Assembly: GCA_963556195.1 (NCBI GenBank)
Contig: OY744525.1
Span: forward strand, 51,667,148 to 51,731,147
Length of the DNA stretch: 64,000 bases
Direction: 5' to 3'
DNA from: Sepiola atlantica
Lineage: Eukaryota; Mollusca; Cephalopoda; Sepiida; Sepiolidae
In this document: positions 1 to 12,222 of the stretch, in pieces
Layout of the letters: each line of letters starts with the position of its first letter
Numbering within the stretch: the first letter of the stretch is position 1
Program-made: the position numbers and the translations under genes
The notes under the pieces: model-generated
Told to the model about the DNA's origin: nothing
The model's input: the letters and a program-made list of their open reading frames with translations, nothing else
The model's database searches: none

Positions 1-268
1 TGATTCGTAGTCGAGAGTCTTATCCCATCGGTCATAGCCAATTAGTTAGTAAATAGAGAGGAATTTAAATGTAAATAGCGAGTCGGCGGCTAGATTTACC
101 TAAGCAGTTTAGAGTGATCTACGAACGGCATTCGGATCGTGCATGTAGCTATTTGCACTGCTTGTTATTGAAGTCACTCAAGAGTGCCCGGTCTTTGTTG
201 GAGGGGCTGATAAAATAATAATATTTATAAATAAATATTTATTAAATATTTTAATACTCACAGACATC

Positions 269-270
<2 letters not shown>
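1..270. other. Unassigned low-copy stretch at window edge
   Basis: Balanced base composition for about 190 bp, then TA-rich, running into an (AT)n tract at about 271-301. No reading frame or known repeat recognised. Confidence 0.3.
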
Positions 271-311
<41 letters not shown>

Positions 312-334
312 AATAAATACACATTGCTTTTCAT

Positions 335-415
335 GTTTCCTTTAATCTTCATATCTCTATATAGATCCTCCACTGTATTATACAGTGGAGGATCTATATG
401 AAGATTACAGGAAAC
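335..415. repeat. Snapback palindrome with 20-bp perfect core
   Basis: The core ATATAGATCCTCCACTGTAT is followed with no loop by its reverse complement. The match continues outward (GTTTCCTTTAATCTTCATAT against ATATGAAGATTACAGGAAAC) with a short bulge, giving arms near 40 bp. Confidence 0.8.
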
Positions 416-1440
416 AAAAACTGCTGGTCATCAAATTTTGGGTGAGGTTGAGTGGTGTTCTGTACAAAGTTTATGAAGTTTTTTTTTAATACCAAATAAG
501 TGCTTCTTTTACTACTGTGCGACCATAGTCTATTTTTTTGTTTGTTTTAAGGTCACTGATGTTTTTTATATTTAGCTTGCATTCAACTTAAAATCTTTAC
601 AGCTTTTTGTATTTTTTTTTCAAAAAAAAAATGCAGACAACAAAATACTTAGACTTTTAAAATTTATTTTTCTAGTTTTCATGTTTTGTTAACATTTATG
701 GATTTTTTCCATTAAAAAAGATATGAATATCTTTTATATAAAGGAAAGTCATCTTTCTGTCTGTGTTGGGCTAAACTCAGATACTCTTAAAAACCATGCA
801 TATTCTGACAAGTGACACCGGGCTTATTATAGTAAAAAAAAAAAAAAAAAAAAAAAAATTCTATGCAAGAAACTTGACTAAATTAGTGACGATGGGGGGA
901 GGAGGGGGTCAGAAAAATGTACATTCTTGCTGGTAATTGTTATAAAAACAATACTGGAATTAAGGTCAAACTGTTGGCTGCTAGTTACTTTGTATCCTTT
1001 GCTTTCTTTTTTTCTTTCATTCTATTATATAATAGAAGCAGTTGCGAAAGTTTGCACATGAGTTAGAAGCAGTCGGAGGGGGAGGTGTGATCGAGGAAGA
1101 TGTTATGCACTTAAAAAAACAAAAAACCTCTTCTATTTTCTTATTCAGGACACTGGACAATGCCGGGTAGTCCTGCTAGTTTTAAATACCCCCCCCCCCC
1201 CAATAATTAAGATAGCAGAGTTTAACGGTATAAATCTATGATTACTGACACATACATAAACTACCTTGTAGATTCTTGGGCAAGGTGTTCTCCCAACCAA
1301 ATCACCCATAAAAACATTGTTACTAGATATTTCTCCTCACCCCCCCTTTTTATTTTACTTAAAAATGTATTTTTTTTTCTACTGCCTACCCTACTTCCCA
1401 ACTTTATCAACTACTCAAATTCTGTCTACGTTAACTCTGT
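416..1440. other. Non-coding, simple repeats and RTE-like tract
   Basis: Holds an A tract near 834-858, a C tract near 1190-1202, and the segment TTTTATATAAAGGAAAGTCATC near 733, a phrase typical of dispersed repeat borders. No gene seen. Confidence 0.35.
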
Positions 1441-1444
1441 TATA

Positions 1445-1620
1445 GGAATGACCTTAAACTACATCCGGTGGTGAGATCCCAATTAAAGAGTATGGGAGGA
1501 TGTTGAGTAACCTTTTTCATCCACTCTGACTCAGAGTGGTAGTACCTGCTAGTCTCATTTATGAGTTAAATAGAATCTATCGTTTGCAGCCTATTATTTA
1601 TAAAATATATGCCTATAAAA
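1445..1620 (+). repeat. Unnamed dispersed repeat R1, copy 1
   Basis: Diagnostic phrases are CTTAAACTACATCCGGTGGT, CCACTCTGACTCAGAGTGG, GTAGTACCTG and TTAAATAGAATCTATC. The same series recurs at 5885-6075 and 10295-10460. No coding capacity recognised. Confidence 0.7.
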
Positions 1621-1879
1621 CAAATGAATCTGAAATATTGGAATATATTAAGAACTTTAAACAAATAGCAACAAAACAACCAAACCAGTTGTGTGAGGAA
1701 ATCAGTGATCAAAATACGATTGCATTTGTGTAACTGTTCACCATTTTTTTTATTATCATGCTCTATGGTATTGAGCACTATTGAAATAAATACTGGAAAA
1801 TTTTACCAACATTTTTTGATATCTAAACAAACACAACATAAGCACTATAATCTTTTATATTCAGGGTGAAAGTCGAAGC

Positions 1880-3153
1880 ATAGAGGTAAGATTTCTGACT
1901 GCCCCAATCCCCTACAAAGTAGACCCCTTGTGCTTGCACACACTTAGCCTACCGATCCATCCACTACCGGAAACATCTCTGGAAGTCTTCTTTTGGAATG
2001 GTGTTCATCTCCACCGTCGCGTTCCTCATTATCTCTTCTCTAGTCTCAAAATGGGAACCTTTCAGTGGCGTCTTCAATTTTCAGAAACAACCAGAAGTCG
2101 CAAGGAGCCATGTCTGGAGAGTAGGGAGGTTGGCGAACGACTGGAATTCCATGTTTGGCCAAGAAATGTTGGATCAATTGGGATGAATGTGCGGGGGCGT
2201 TGTCATGATGCAGTTGCCAGTTTATAGCCGTCCGCATGTCTGATCTTTTGCGCCAAACTGCGTCATGAAGAACATCTTGATAGTACTCCTTTGTCACTGT
2301 TTGTCCTTCCGGTGTGTATTCTGATGCACAATTCCATAGATTTCAAAGAAGACAGTCAGCATCACCTTGATTTTGCTTTCCACCTGTCATGCTTTTTTTG
2401 GCCTTGGAGACTCGGGATGCTTCCATTGCGACAACTGTCCTTTTCTTTCTGATTTGTACCCATACACCCATGACTCATATCCAGTTATCACGGTGTTCAG
2501 AAACCCAGAATCAATGTTGTCGGTTTCCAGAAGGTCGTATGCAACTTGAAACGGAGGTCCTTTTGTTCCTGCGACAACAACTTGGACACAAATTTCGCAG
2601 CCACTCTGTGTATGTTTAAATCATCACGCAAAATTGCATGTGCGGAATCTTTACTCATTCCAACCTCTTGGACGATCTCTCGCACAGTTGAACAGTGATC
2701 TTCCATCACCAAATTTTGCACCCTCTCAACAACAGCTGCACTCGGAGCAGTTTGGGGCCTGCCAGAACGCTGGTCACTCTCCGTTGATGTGCGGCCATTT
2801 TTTAATCGGTTGAACCACTCCTTAATTTGTGTTACACCCCTCGCATCTTCTCCAAACACCTGCTGAATCTTACGAATTGCTTTGCTTTGAGAATCACCAA
2901 GCTCTTGAGGAAATTTGATGCAGTACCTTTGCTCAACATGTTCAATCATCTTGAGAGAAGCGGTAATCCGACGAACACGTTGTGTAGCACCTCACTCAGT
3001 GACCGACAGGCAGTGAGTAACGTGCAGGAAGGCGGTGATAAAATTCACACATGTGCATGAAGGTGTCTTCCTTCACTGTGTAGAGTGCTGCCGCCCTATC
3101 ATCTCTATTTCGCATGGAAAAAATAAAGGTTGGATACTTTTTAGACAGGCCTT
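1880..3153 (-). mobile_element. Decayed mariner DNA transposon
   Basis: A terminal inverted repeat reading AGGCCTGTCTAAAAAGTATC on the - strand sits at the right edge (about 3128-3152) next to TA-rich DNA. The inner sequence encodes a mariner transposase in pieces on the - strand. The left side still has the 3' end of the transposase gene but loses similarity before the second inverted repeat, so the element is truncated and non-autonomous. Confidence 0.85.
2046..2949 (-). pseudogene. Mariner transposase pseudogene
   Basis: The N-terminal piece (2497-2949) has the helix-turn-helix and the signature KEWFNRLKNGRTSTESDQR, then SGRPQTA. A frameshift follows near 2500. The middle piece has TGYESWVYGY, where active enzymes have Asp at the Tyr position (codon about 2477-2479). 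The C-terminal piece (2046-2297) keeps HHDNAPAH and YSPDMAPCDFWLF, the second and third Asp of the DD34D triad. Frame breaks, an internal stop and a lost catalytic Asp make it inactive. Confidence 0.9.
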
Positions 3154-3155
3154 AT

Positions 3156-3265
3156 ATATATATATATATATAATAAATGGAATATTTTTTTATATTTATT
3201 TTCCATATTATATGCAACACTTGTTTTGGGTGTAGTATCTTCATCAGGTGGTGTGGTTTTTCTGT

Positions 3266-3299
<34 letters not shown>

Positions 3300-3940
3300 A
3301 GTATAAAATATACTTATGGCAAGCAAAATACATAGAATGTTTAAAAGTATTATGTTCTGCTATAAGAAATCGGGCAATTATGTTGGAAAAGTTACACATT
3401 GACAATGTTGTATTAACAAGAAAGTTGCAAAGTGTTGTAGGTATGAAGGGACATAGTAAATAGTATGACGTATTAGGGCAAATTAGTATCACTGTAAATA
3501 TAGTTTGATTTAGTGGTTTTTATAATCTTATTTTATTATTGATAGTATAGATAGGATAAAGGAATGGATGAGAATTATTAGGTTAGTAGATGTAGCACAG
3601 TTGAGGTAGCAGGTTCAGTTCACAGGAGAAGGCTGTAATCCAGTAATGAAGGTAAAGGTACTTCTCGTCACCGCAACGAACACTGACCGATCAATCTCGA
3701 AACTTAAAAAAAACTTCAACCTGAATGTTCACTCTTAGCTCTCACTGCCGCCTTCCATTTTCTTCCTTCCATTTACATCAGCTGATCCCCACATATGCTA
3801 ATCAGCTGCGCCTACAAAAGGCCACCTCTGCAAAGAGAATCCCCCACCCCCACTCTGACGAATATACAGTCCTAACATGCAAAGCATCGCATTCTCTTTT
3901 CGACCGGTAGGTGGTGTTCTTTATTGTCACAAACGTCAAG
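3156..3940. other. Non-coding, AT and CT microsatellites
   Basis: Contains (TA)n at 3154-3171, (TC)n then (AT)n at 3262-3298, and otherwise unrecognised sequence. A GGTAAAGGTA stretch at about 3650 resembles the tail of the tRNA-type SINEs found later. Confidence 0.35.
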
Positions 3941-4045
3941 GAAAACATGTAGGGAAGTGATAAAAATGGACATGCGAGAAAGAGGGATAAATAAAGACCT
4001 GGTCAGAGATAGCTTAGTTTGGAAGTCAATTTCTTAAAGCTGTCA
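3940..4045 (+). mobile_element. Non-LTR retrotransposon 3' ORF relic
   Basis: GGATAAATAAAGACCTGGTCAG and neighbours translate to a broken GINKDLVRDSLVWK, the extreme C-terminal DR..W signature of LINE reverse-transcriptase proteins. The same bases recur in reverse at about 30344-30375, next to a clearer LINE fragment. Confidence 0.55.
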
Positions 4046-5884
4046 AGAGTATATTTAAAATTAAAAACGTTGATGTTTTCATGGGTGTACCAGTCTGCAG
4101 AAGACATCATCACTATGGGTTGTTGAGAAGTGGACAATATACATACCCCCTCCCTCGATTTAGGGATGCATAACACTGATTCATTTTTATTTTGTGTTCA
4201 TATTGAGTTGCAGGAACTCCAAGAATTTGCCATTATCAAACCCATTGCTATTAACTGTAATGATTCTCTGTTGAGGTCGAGCTTAAATGTATAGACTAAA
4301 AGGTTAAAAGTTTATTATGACTTTTTCACATTTAAAATGTCACGAAATAGATTTGATGAGATTTTATCTAAATGAATAAATGTAAAAGTTTGTTTCCATC
4401 TACCCTAACTATATTAACATCAAAACCGGTTGTGCTTATTTAATTCTTGATACAACATAAGATTTTGAAATACCATATATATATATATATATATATAGTA
4501 AACTTCAAATGCCCACACACACCTTTAGGTATTCTTAATAGGCATATTTATAAACACTTAATAAATTAATATTTTGTAATTTTGCAGTCATATTTTCTTA
4601 TATATACACAATATTTTTGTTGACCGTAAAACCTCTGATATGCTGAGAACAGATACTATACTTTAAATATTTATTTGCAGAAAATATAAAAAAATTTAAA
4701 ACAAATTAGGCACAAGGCCATCAAAAGTGTGGGGATAAAAACGGGGGGTCGTTGGTCATGCTTGGTCAAAAATGATGTCTATCTTCGTCACCACAATACC
4801 ACATTTACTCTAGGGGCCATCCTACTTAAGATATCACCAAATTGGTTTGACATTTTTATTTTCATAAATATGATTATATACAGAAATTCATTGGAGTATA
4901 ATGGAGTGTGGAAAAGAAAAGCAAAAACCGGTTAGTAAGACCCTTCCAACCCTTTCTAAACCGAAAACAAGCATGTCAATCTTTAAATGAGAGTGGGATA
5001 TAAGTGGGAGAAAAAAAGAAAACAGGGGATGGAGTTTAGAGAATGGGTGGTTTCCTTCCAAGATAAATGCACTTTAAGAGAGGCCAAGGACAAAAAATTT
5101 GATCTTAGCCAAATGGCCAAGGAACTATAAAAAATGTTTTCCTAACTAGATTTTTTTAAATGAATGAAAAAAAAAAACTGATTTAATCTATTATTATATT
5201 ATCTTTTCATGGGGGTGGATAGATAGTGTAGTATCGGTTCTGTTTTCATATCATCTTCGGCATAAACTCCTCCTTTTTAGGGAGGGGGGGGGCGTTCGTC
5301 ATTATACCATCCTTTCAGTTGTGCATTTCTTTTGGGTGTCAGTGTAGGATATTTGTTCACCATGATACTATCCTCCCAGGCTAGCAAAAATATGTGACTG
5401 GAGGGAGCATATATTTACTAGTACTTATAATAAAACAAATTATTTTCTTGTAAACCCACCAACATTACACTCCCGGGCAACACCAGGTAGGGCAGGCTAG
5501 TACTTATAATAAAACAAAAGATGCTGATTTATCAGATGTTCGTAAGATGCACCCATTCAATATGTGCCTTTAGCGATGAAAATCTTGTTTCAAACTTATT
5601 TCTGACATACGACCGGACAAAGCTGCTCGTAGAGATGTCATTGCTAAATTAAATGAAGGTCAGTCACTATTTGCTCTTTTGTTGTTTTTGATTGTTTAAT
5701 TCAATACAAAACTAAATAGGGTAGTGGAAAATGTGATCAGTTTCACCAGACATTTTCAAGAATGTGTAAATAGTTTGACTGTTTGTTAAAATAATGCTAT
5801 TTGAAATTATAGCAATTTTTCAGTTTCAACTGCCCCCCCCCTCCCCTCCTTATGACGTTTCTATGATATACAATATAGACTTTA
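4046..5884. other. Non-coding stretch, no gene recognised
   Basis: AT-rich, with (AT)n at about 4474-4498 and short phrases such as CCCGGGCAACACCAGGTAGG near 5474 that recur, degraded, elsewhere in the window. No conserved reading frame. Confidence 0.35.
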
Positions 5885-6075
5885 ATTTATATGGTTCTGG
5901 ATATGACTTTAAAAAGCATCCGGTAGTGAGGCTTCAATTTGGGAGCTTGGGGGGAGTGGAGTCGCTCTTTAGTTACTGTTACTTTCAGGTCCACAATGAC
6001 TTGGAGTTGTAGTACCTGTCAGGGTCCCATCTATGGGGTCCTGGTTATGACCTTAAAATGCATCCGATGATGACC
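5885..6075 (+). repeat. Unnamed dispersed repeat R1, copy 2
   Basis: Shares AAGCATCCGGTAGTGAGG, CAGGTCCACAATGACTTGGA, GTAGTACCTGTCAGG and TCCCATCTATGG with the copies at 1445 and 10295. The 3' part is followed by a C tract (about 6067-6087). Confidence 0.7.
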
Positions 6076-6089
6076 CCCCCCCCCCCCCC

Positions 6090-7075
6090 ATTTAATGTTT
6101 AAGAATATTTGCTGACTAATGAACAGTGTCTTCACTCTGACAGTTTTCTTAGCCGGAATAAGTATTTTCAGAAGAAAACCCAAAAAAACTAAGCAAAATG
6201 AAATATTCGTGCTAATAAAATAGTGGAAGAAAAAAAAAAGAAGCTAGTCCAAATCAAGTATCAATATGTAAGACAGCTATTTGAGTCCGATTTTGAAAGT
6301 AAGCTTATATTTGTTTAATTTTTAAAGTAACATTTTTCTATGAAAAAATGTTTGTTTTTATTTACACTGAAAACAAAAACGACGGACGAGTACGATCCTT
6401 TTCCTTTTAAAATTTGTTTTTTTATTTAGTTCTTTTTTTTTTCTTAAGAATTGTTTAAAGCACAAAAGGTGGACACCCACTCCCGTTTCACCTCTAAACT
6501 TTTGATAATTCATTTTTTTCTTCATTAAAATCTTAGAATTGATTAAGCACTAACTTTTCAGATCGTAAAAAAAAAATCTTTGAAAAAGTTGCTTACTCTA
6601 TTATTTAGCAGGCGGTTACCCCCCCCCCCCTCCAGTTAATAGTTCTTTTTTTTTTTTTTTTTCATCCTAAATCTTTTGAAAAACCTCTTCAAATTACTAT
6701 ATCTATGGAAGACCTATGCTTGTTTACTCCCACTGCGCAATATCCGAAAACGCATTTGTAAAAGTGCTAAAAATTGTGTAGGTATTTTTGCATTATCGGG
6801 AAATTTGGTGTGTCAGACATGTATGATGTTGACATTTTTAATTCCGACTTTTAAGAAAATACTATCGATTTAAACCAACTTTTCAGATTAAAAATGAAAA
6901 AAATGACCATTTTAATTTTTAAGCAGGGGGTGAACATACAGATAGCCAAATCATAATTACTAGCATGACTTGTGGAAATTCCACAGTTGTATCCTTGTAG
7001 GAGTTTGTGACATATTTCAATTCTATGGACGTCCAGCACGAATACAGACCCCCACAATATTATTGTGCCATCTTT
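6090..7075. other. Non-coding stretch, homopolymer-rich
   Basis: Several T and C runs (C at about 6620-6629, T at 6646-6662). The short open frames here have no recognisable family. Confidence 0.35.
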
Positions 7076-7080
7076 GGACA

Positions 7081-7122
7081 GAACAGATATTACACTTTGA
7101 TCCTAGCCCGAAGGTCAAAAAG
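7081..7122 (-). repeat. U2-snRNA-like SINE head, solitary
   Basis: On the - strand this reads GACCTTCGGGCTAGGATCAA then AGTGTAATATCTGTTC, matching U2 snRNA from about nt 10 to 45. No SINE body is evident next to it. Confidence 0.65.
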
Positions 7123-7129
7123 GTGTATC

Positions 7130-8685
7130 TTAGTTACTTAATGTTAAACACAACAGAAAATTGTTTTTAAAATTACTTTTTTTGCATTGATCTTTTTCAA
7201 AAAAGGGTGAGAGGTGATAACACATGTATAAACTTAGCTTATTATTATTATATAGATAGTTAAACTTCAGAAATTGTGTGGGTAATTATAAATAACCAGG
7301 AATGTATAATACCTGGGGGGGGGGGGTCAAGCATAAAAAAAATCAATAGATTTATGTAATGACTGGTCTTTTAAATATAAAGGAAACTTTTTTATCTTGC
7401 AATTTATAGAGTTTTAACTTTTTTTTAATTTTTTTTTTTTTTTTTTACCATGAATGCAAATGCTTGAATGAACACTTTAATTATTTGGCTTTCCTTAATT
7501 ATTTGTTGTGTGGGTGTGGTTTCCTTTTGTCTTTTAATAGAAAAATCTTTTCGGGTGTTGTCTTTTTTATGTCCTGTTTTTTTCTTTTTGTTAAAACAAA
7601 CAATTGTCTGCAAAAGAAGTTTCTCTCCACTCAAAGCAGCAAAAGTGAACTTAATTTCTTTGTTTTCGTTTCAAAAGTGTCACAGTTTTTTAAATTTAGA
7701 GGGCATCAGGCTGCCATTGAGACTTGTGCAAGATGAATATCAGCACATTCCATACTGACCCACCTCCTCCTCCTCCATTCTCTTGTACTACAGAATATAA
7801 CCAGTAGTAAGTGAGAATAGGGACTGCCATTAATTATACTGCTTTCCTGATTTCGCTTTGTAGAGAGCGAAACCTACCGTCTTTTGCCACAAGAAGAATC
7901 GGTTGTCAACGTTTTGTTTTTTTCTCGACTTATTTGATGACAGCTTTTGAAAAAAAAAAAAACCTTTTTCAGCTGATGCTTAGGTGAAAATCAATTTATA
8001 TAAACTTTGGATCTAAAAGAAATGTTTATTTATCAGCACTTTACAAACTTTTTCTTGCTGTCCTCATGACTAAACTGGCGTCATTGTGTGACCAATTAAC
8101 ATTAATTGCTACTGCAAATAAAGTTATCCCAAACTCGTTATCAGAGGGGGTTAGGGTTGGGAATATTTGTAGGAGTTAGTGCTAGACTCTCTAGAAACTA
8201 TCAGATTTAAAAATATATACTTTTATAATCTTGGAGGTTGTGTGAGGCTCAGTATTTAAAAAAAAGTAAATTTTTTTTAAGGAGTGTTTTATTTATTTTT
8301 AACCCAGATTAGGAGTCGGCTTTTTAATTTTTTTATTAGCCGATGAAAGCCTCTTGTATCGATTGTGAATTTTTGCATTTTTATCCGCCTTCTCAGAAAT
8401 AACTTGATGACAACTGAATAATCTATTAATCCTCTCCACCTCCTTGATAACAAAGTTTTTTCTTCCCATCACCTGTGGGGGTGGGGTGGAAAGGGGCTGA
8501 TGACAATATGTTCAATCTCTTGTTTAGATCGTTTCCTCATCTCTTGTTGTTAAGCTTAATATTTGTGAAATCTGTTTTTATCAAAATATTCAAACGATTA
8601 AGATTGTGTTTTCTCTCAACAACAAATACAAATAACTGCCTTGAAAATTGTCAGCTAAGAAATTTCCGTACGGAAACCACTTTGG
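7130..8685. other. Non-coding stretch, no gene recognised
   Basis: T-rich with several homopolymers (G at about 7315-7327, T at about 7427-7446). The open frames around 7464-7758 are low-complexity translations without family features. Confidence 0.35.
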
Positions 8686-8689
8686 ATCA

Positions 8690-8995
8690 TTCGGAATACT
8701 GTTCCCATCTTAGATGTTATTTTTCCAACGTTTCGGCCAATGCAACCTCCAACCTTATTCAGGTGCGTCTTGTCGAACTCGGGGAATCTGTACAGAATTT
8801 TGAACAGAACCATTTATTTAATCAATAGGGAATTTTGCTCTCATTCCATCAGCCATGGTAAGATGAACCTGAAGAAGATCGGAGGTTACATTGTCCGAAA
8901 CATGAAAATAGCAACCACAATGAGAACTGTAGTCCGAATAATCCCAATAATTCAAATTATCAATCCTCATCTAAAAAATTGTGAAACGTATCAAA
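8690..8995. repeat. Dispersed repeat R2, copy 1
   Basis: Shares ACGTTTCGGCC, ATTCCATCAGCCA, and AATTATCAATCCTCATCT with its context with 42155-42470. In the second locus a tRNA-like block sits between the two conserved parts. The open frames across this stretch (8475-9000) are repeat sequence, not a gene. Confidence 0.6.
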
Positions 8996-9619
8996 TTTGA
9001 AACCACTTGTTCCATCGTGAAAATACCCAACTAATTTTCACCTGTCTTTTTTGTCTTCTTAGTCTAAAAAAAAGAATTCTTCATCTTCCATTCAGTTGTG
9101 CTTTAGAGTTATTTGAGCTTTACTTGTATTTTGTTAAAAATAATCATGGAAAAAGAATATGGAATTGTTTATTAGTCATTGTTTCCGAGTTGACAAGTTT
9201 TAAAGGATTCTAACAATAAGTTGGCTTTTTAAAATATGCTTTTGAAAACCACCGCCATTATTTGGCATGGGGGGGGGTAGTAAATAAGAGTGTAAGAAAA
9301 ATGTCAGTTTCTAATTTGAGTTCCAAGAAACGTATCTTCTGGATGATTGCCTCAAAAAACGTCCGCTCATTTCTGGTGACGAATACGATCTTTGGATTGT
9401 ACTCCTTTCCAGTTTCTCGTGTCAGCTATACCTTCTGGTGTAGAAGATAGAATCAACTTTTGGAGCCAAAATCTATGAGGGGGGGGGACAAAAAAAAACG
9501 ACCGTCATCTGTCTGCAACCACCAATGATGTTAGAATTTGGTTAAGACTAAACAAACCACACAACTGGAAGAAAAACAAAGAAAAATCGTGTAATGTTTT
9601 GTTTTTGCAACGGTGTTCA

Positions 9620-9805
9620 CCCTGGTCGGGTTGAGTCAGTTTATTCTCTGACCGGCACCACATCCCAAATCATGGCAACCCATGCATGATGGTTCTGAGC
9701 AAAGTCACACAGGATGGCTAACGAGAGCTCAGCCAAATCCTCCTTGATGATTTTTATCCATGTCCTCAGCTGTTGTTCAGTACATTTGCGCCATCCAGGC
9801 AGAGA
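9620..9805 (-). mobile_element. Non-LTR retrotransposon C-terminal relic
   Basis: The - strand reads TEQQLRTWIKIIKEDLAEL, then AILCDFAQNHHAWVAMIWDV and VPVRE before a stop. This W...I..DL......A..R..W pattern is typical of the last residues of LINE reverse-transcriptase proteins. Confidence 0.65.
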
Positions 9806-10294
9806 AGTAGGAGGATTAAATTGTGAATTAACTCTCGATGTAATTGTTCTTTTAGTTTTTTAGTAGAGGTGGGAATTGGTTAAAGAAATATCTGATTCCA
9901 GATCAGTTTTAAAAGAAGATTAACTCAGACTCCACACCCCAGAGATGGGAAGTTGACTGTAAAAGAAAAAAAAAAATTGCTAAAACTGAATTTTAACACC
10001 TAAGATGGTAGCAGAATGTGACGTCAATGTGCATTATGCACTTTACCGCTGGTGTTAAGGTAAAAAAAAATATTAGAAAACTAATTACTTTTTGGCAGTC
10101 TATTTAGTAACTTGTTTGTTGTTTTTTTTGTTTTTTTTGCAGTAAAAAATATTAGAAAATTTTTCATTTTGATTGTGAAAATAAAATCAGTGTTTTTTAT
10201 GAATGGATTGGATGGATTTTGAAATATAACAAACAGCAATTAATTTTTTTTTTCTTTTTTTCTTTTTTTTTATGTTTTGTCAACTTTTTAGCAG

Positions 10295-10460
10295 TCCTGA
10301 CTATGACCATAAACTACATTTAATGGTGTTGGAGTGTGGTGTCACCCCTTAGTTGTCATTACTCTCAGGTCCACTCTGACCCGGAGGAGTGGCAGTACCT
10401 GTCAGGATTTCATCTATGGGTTAAATAGAATCTATCATTTACAGATTATTTATCAAATAT
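10295..10460 (+). repeat. Unnamed dispersed repeat R1, copy 3
   Basis: Contains CAGGTCCACTCTGACCCGGA, GGCAGTACCTGTCAGGATTT and GGGTTAAATAGAATCTATCA, shared with the copies at 1445 and 5885. A partial echo (ATATATTTGGTGGTGATGCC) follows at about 10515. Confidence 0.7.
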
Positions 10461-10559
10461 ATACCTTAGAAAAAAAAAAAATTAATTCACAAATCATTCC
10501 TGACTGACCGTAAAATATATTTGGTGGTGATGCCCAAATTTATCACACTATTGGTAACC

Positions 10560-11090
10560 TGAGAAATCTATTCTTTACATATAGGTAACATTATCAACCC
10601 ATTACGTCTGGCAGCTGTGTTCGAAAATGCATAATGATGAGTTAATTAGTTTAGAAATGAATCCTGTATATACAAATATATATAAACATATACACATACC
10701 TAACTTTATATAAAGGCCTACAAAACAAATTAATCTATAAACTATTTGTATGCAAAATGCTGACCCAACAAGCTTTGACATGCTGTAAAACAACAACCAA
10801 CCAACCAACCAACGAAATTAACTTTTTACCACCTTCTCATGTGATGTTATCAAACTGATGCTAAACGGGCGACTGAGTTTTCAATTTTATTCTTTTGCCC
10901 CCCTACCCACCCTCTCCCATATGAAAGCATTTGCGTAAGTGTTAAATGTAATGTCTGCCCTTTCTGATTTGTCCAGTCGTTCAGCAAATAGTAACCATAG
11001 ACCAATGAACAACATTTAACATCGTTGAAGTGAATCTCTTCTGTTTCAGATGAGACTTAATGGAAATTTTCAATCTTAATCTTATATATA
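10560..11090. other. Non-coding stretch
   Basis: Holds a short (CAAC)n tract near 10790-10813. No gene or named repeat recognised. Confidence 0.3.
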
Positions 11091-11091
11091 T

Positions 11092-11815
11092 ATACTAGAC
11101 CACCCGTGACCCGTTGGGTCAGTTTGTTATATTAGCTATGGAATTCATGTATGAGCGTGACACTTGTGGCATAAAGAAAATAGTTTTTTTTTACATAACA
11201 GAAGCATTTCTATGAAAGTATATTAAAATGAAAAAAGAATATAGATAGATTTCTATGAGTCGTTCTGTTTATTATAATTGTTTTTTTTTTGGATGTAATA
11301 TGTGTAAAACATATGATTCAAGTATTTGCTGTTTAAAAAACAACAAAAGGAAACACTATTTAATGTAATAGAAATGTGTGCATTTACCGATTCAGCTTTC
11401 TCGCGTACGTAACGAAAACAGAGGGAGTAGGAGTGGTGAAATCTATGAGAGGGAAAGTGGGAGGTGGTTTCGTTCACCGACCGCTAGTATAGCTGATATT
11501 AATAATGAGTGTTGTTTTTTTGTTTGTTTGTTTTTGTTTTTTAAAAGGGAGGAGTTTTTTTGAAACTGCGACAGACTTTACGAAGTCCTCCCGTTGAATG
11601 AAAACAAATAAACTATTTGATGAAATTAAATGAAATTGTTTAAAAATTTCCAGAATGAAAAATTTCATGCGTTCGTTAATCATAATAGAGAATAACGGAA
11701 TTGGAATAACAGATTGAAGACGATGCTATTTACGCATGCGCAACCGGATGTTGAAAACCGGAAAGCTGATTGCAAACATACAAGAACAATAGAGTTTTAG
11801 TATTATATAGATATT
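11092..11815 (+). repeat. Dispersed repeat R3 (GACCCGTTGGGTCA family), possible full copy
   Basis: Starts TACTAGACCACCCGTGACCC and is followed by GTTGGGTCA. A likely 3' end is TTTTAGTATTATATAGAT at about 11795-11813. Related starts occur at 31998 (+), 44459 (- orientation) and 49910 (- orientation). Internal frames have no recognised family. It ends about 60 bp before the possible YKT6 5' UTR exon. Confidence 0.55.
11725..11760 (+). promoter_or_regulatory. Possible YKT6 upstream promoter motifs
   Basis: The stretch has ACGCATGCGCA (NRF1-like) directly followed by ACCGGATGT (ETS-like), about 370 bp before the YKT6 start codon. Such pairs are common at housekeeping-gene promoters. The same bases could instead belong to the end of the dispersed repeat that ends near 11810, so this is tentative. 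Confidence 0.25.
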
Positions 11816-12118
11816 TTTATTTTTTCTTCATAAATTTTGTTTCACTAATTTCTATATTTTTATTTTATTCTTTCTGCAGTCTCACCTGTTGACAACGCAG
11901 ATCCACTGCTGTGATCCTATTGAAGACCATCTCCCAAGAAGCAGGGGGAATCGGAGGAGTTTGAGGCATTCTGGGATTGCTGGTTGATCCCTCCCCCCCT
12001 TTGCTTGGATTATACCACAGGAATTATCAGTCTTTTTCTTCTCCTCCACCCTCTTCATAACCTGAATTGGATTATTATATATTTTTTTTCCTAAGCCTGC
12101 GAGACAGACTTTTTCAAG

Positions 12119-12222
12119 ATGAAGGTGTATGCGTTATCAGTCCTTTATAAAGGGGAGGAGAAAGCCCGTTTATTGAAGGGTTCCTATGAACTTACGTCTT
12201 TTGGTTATTTTCAGAGATCGAC
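12119..12222 (+). CDS. YKT6: YKT6 coding exon 1
   Basis: Encodes residues 1-35, from MKVYALSVLYKGEE through SFGYFQRST, the first strands of the longin fold. The exon ends in phase 2 at a strong donor (gtgagt). A possible splice acceptor (tttctgcag) at about 11879 upstream suggests that the 5' UTR begins in another exon. Confidence 0.96.

Noticed and set aside
8475..9000. Two overlapping frames of 117 and 86 codons
   Set aside because: They cover dispersed repeat R2, which recurs at 42155; no conserved protein pattern.
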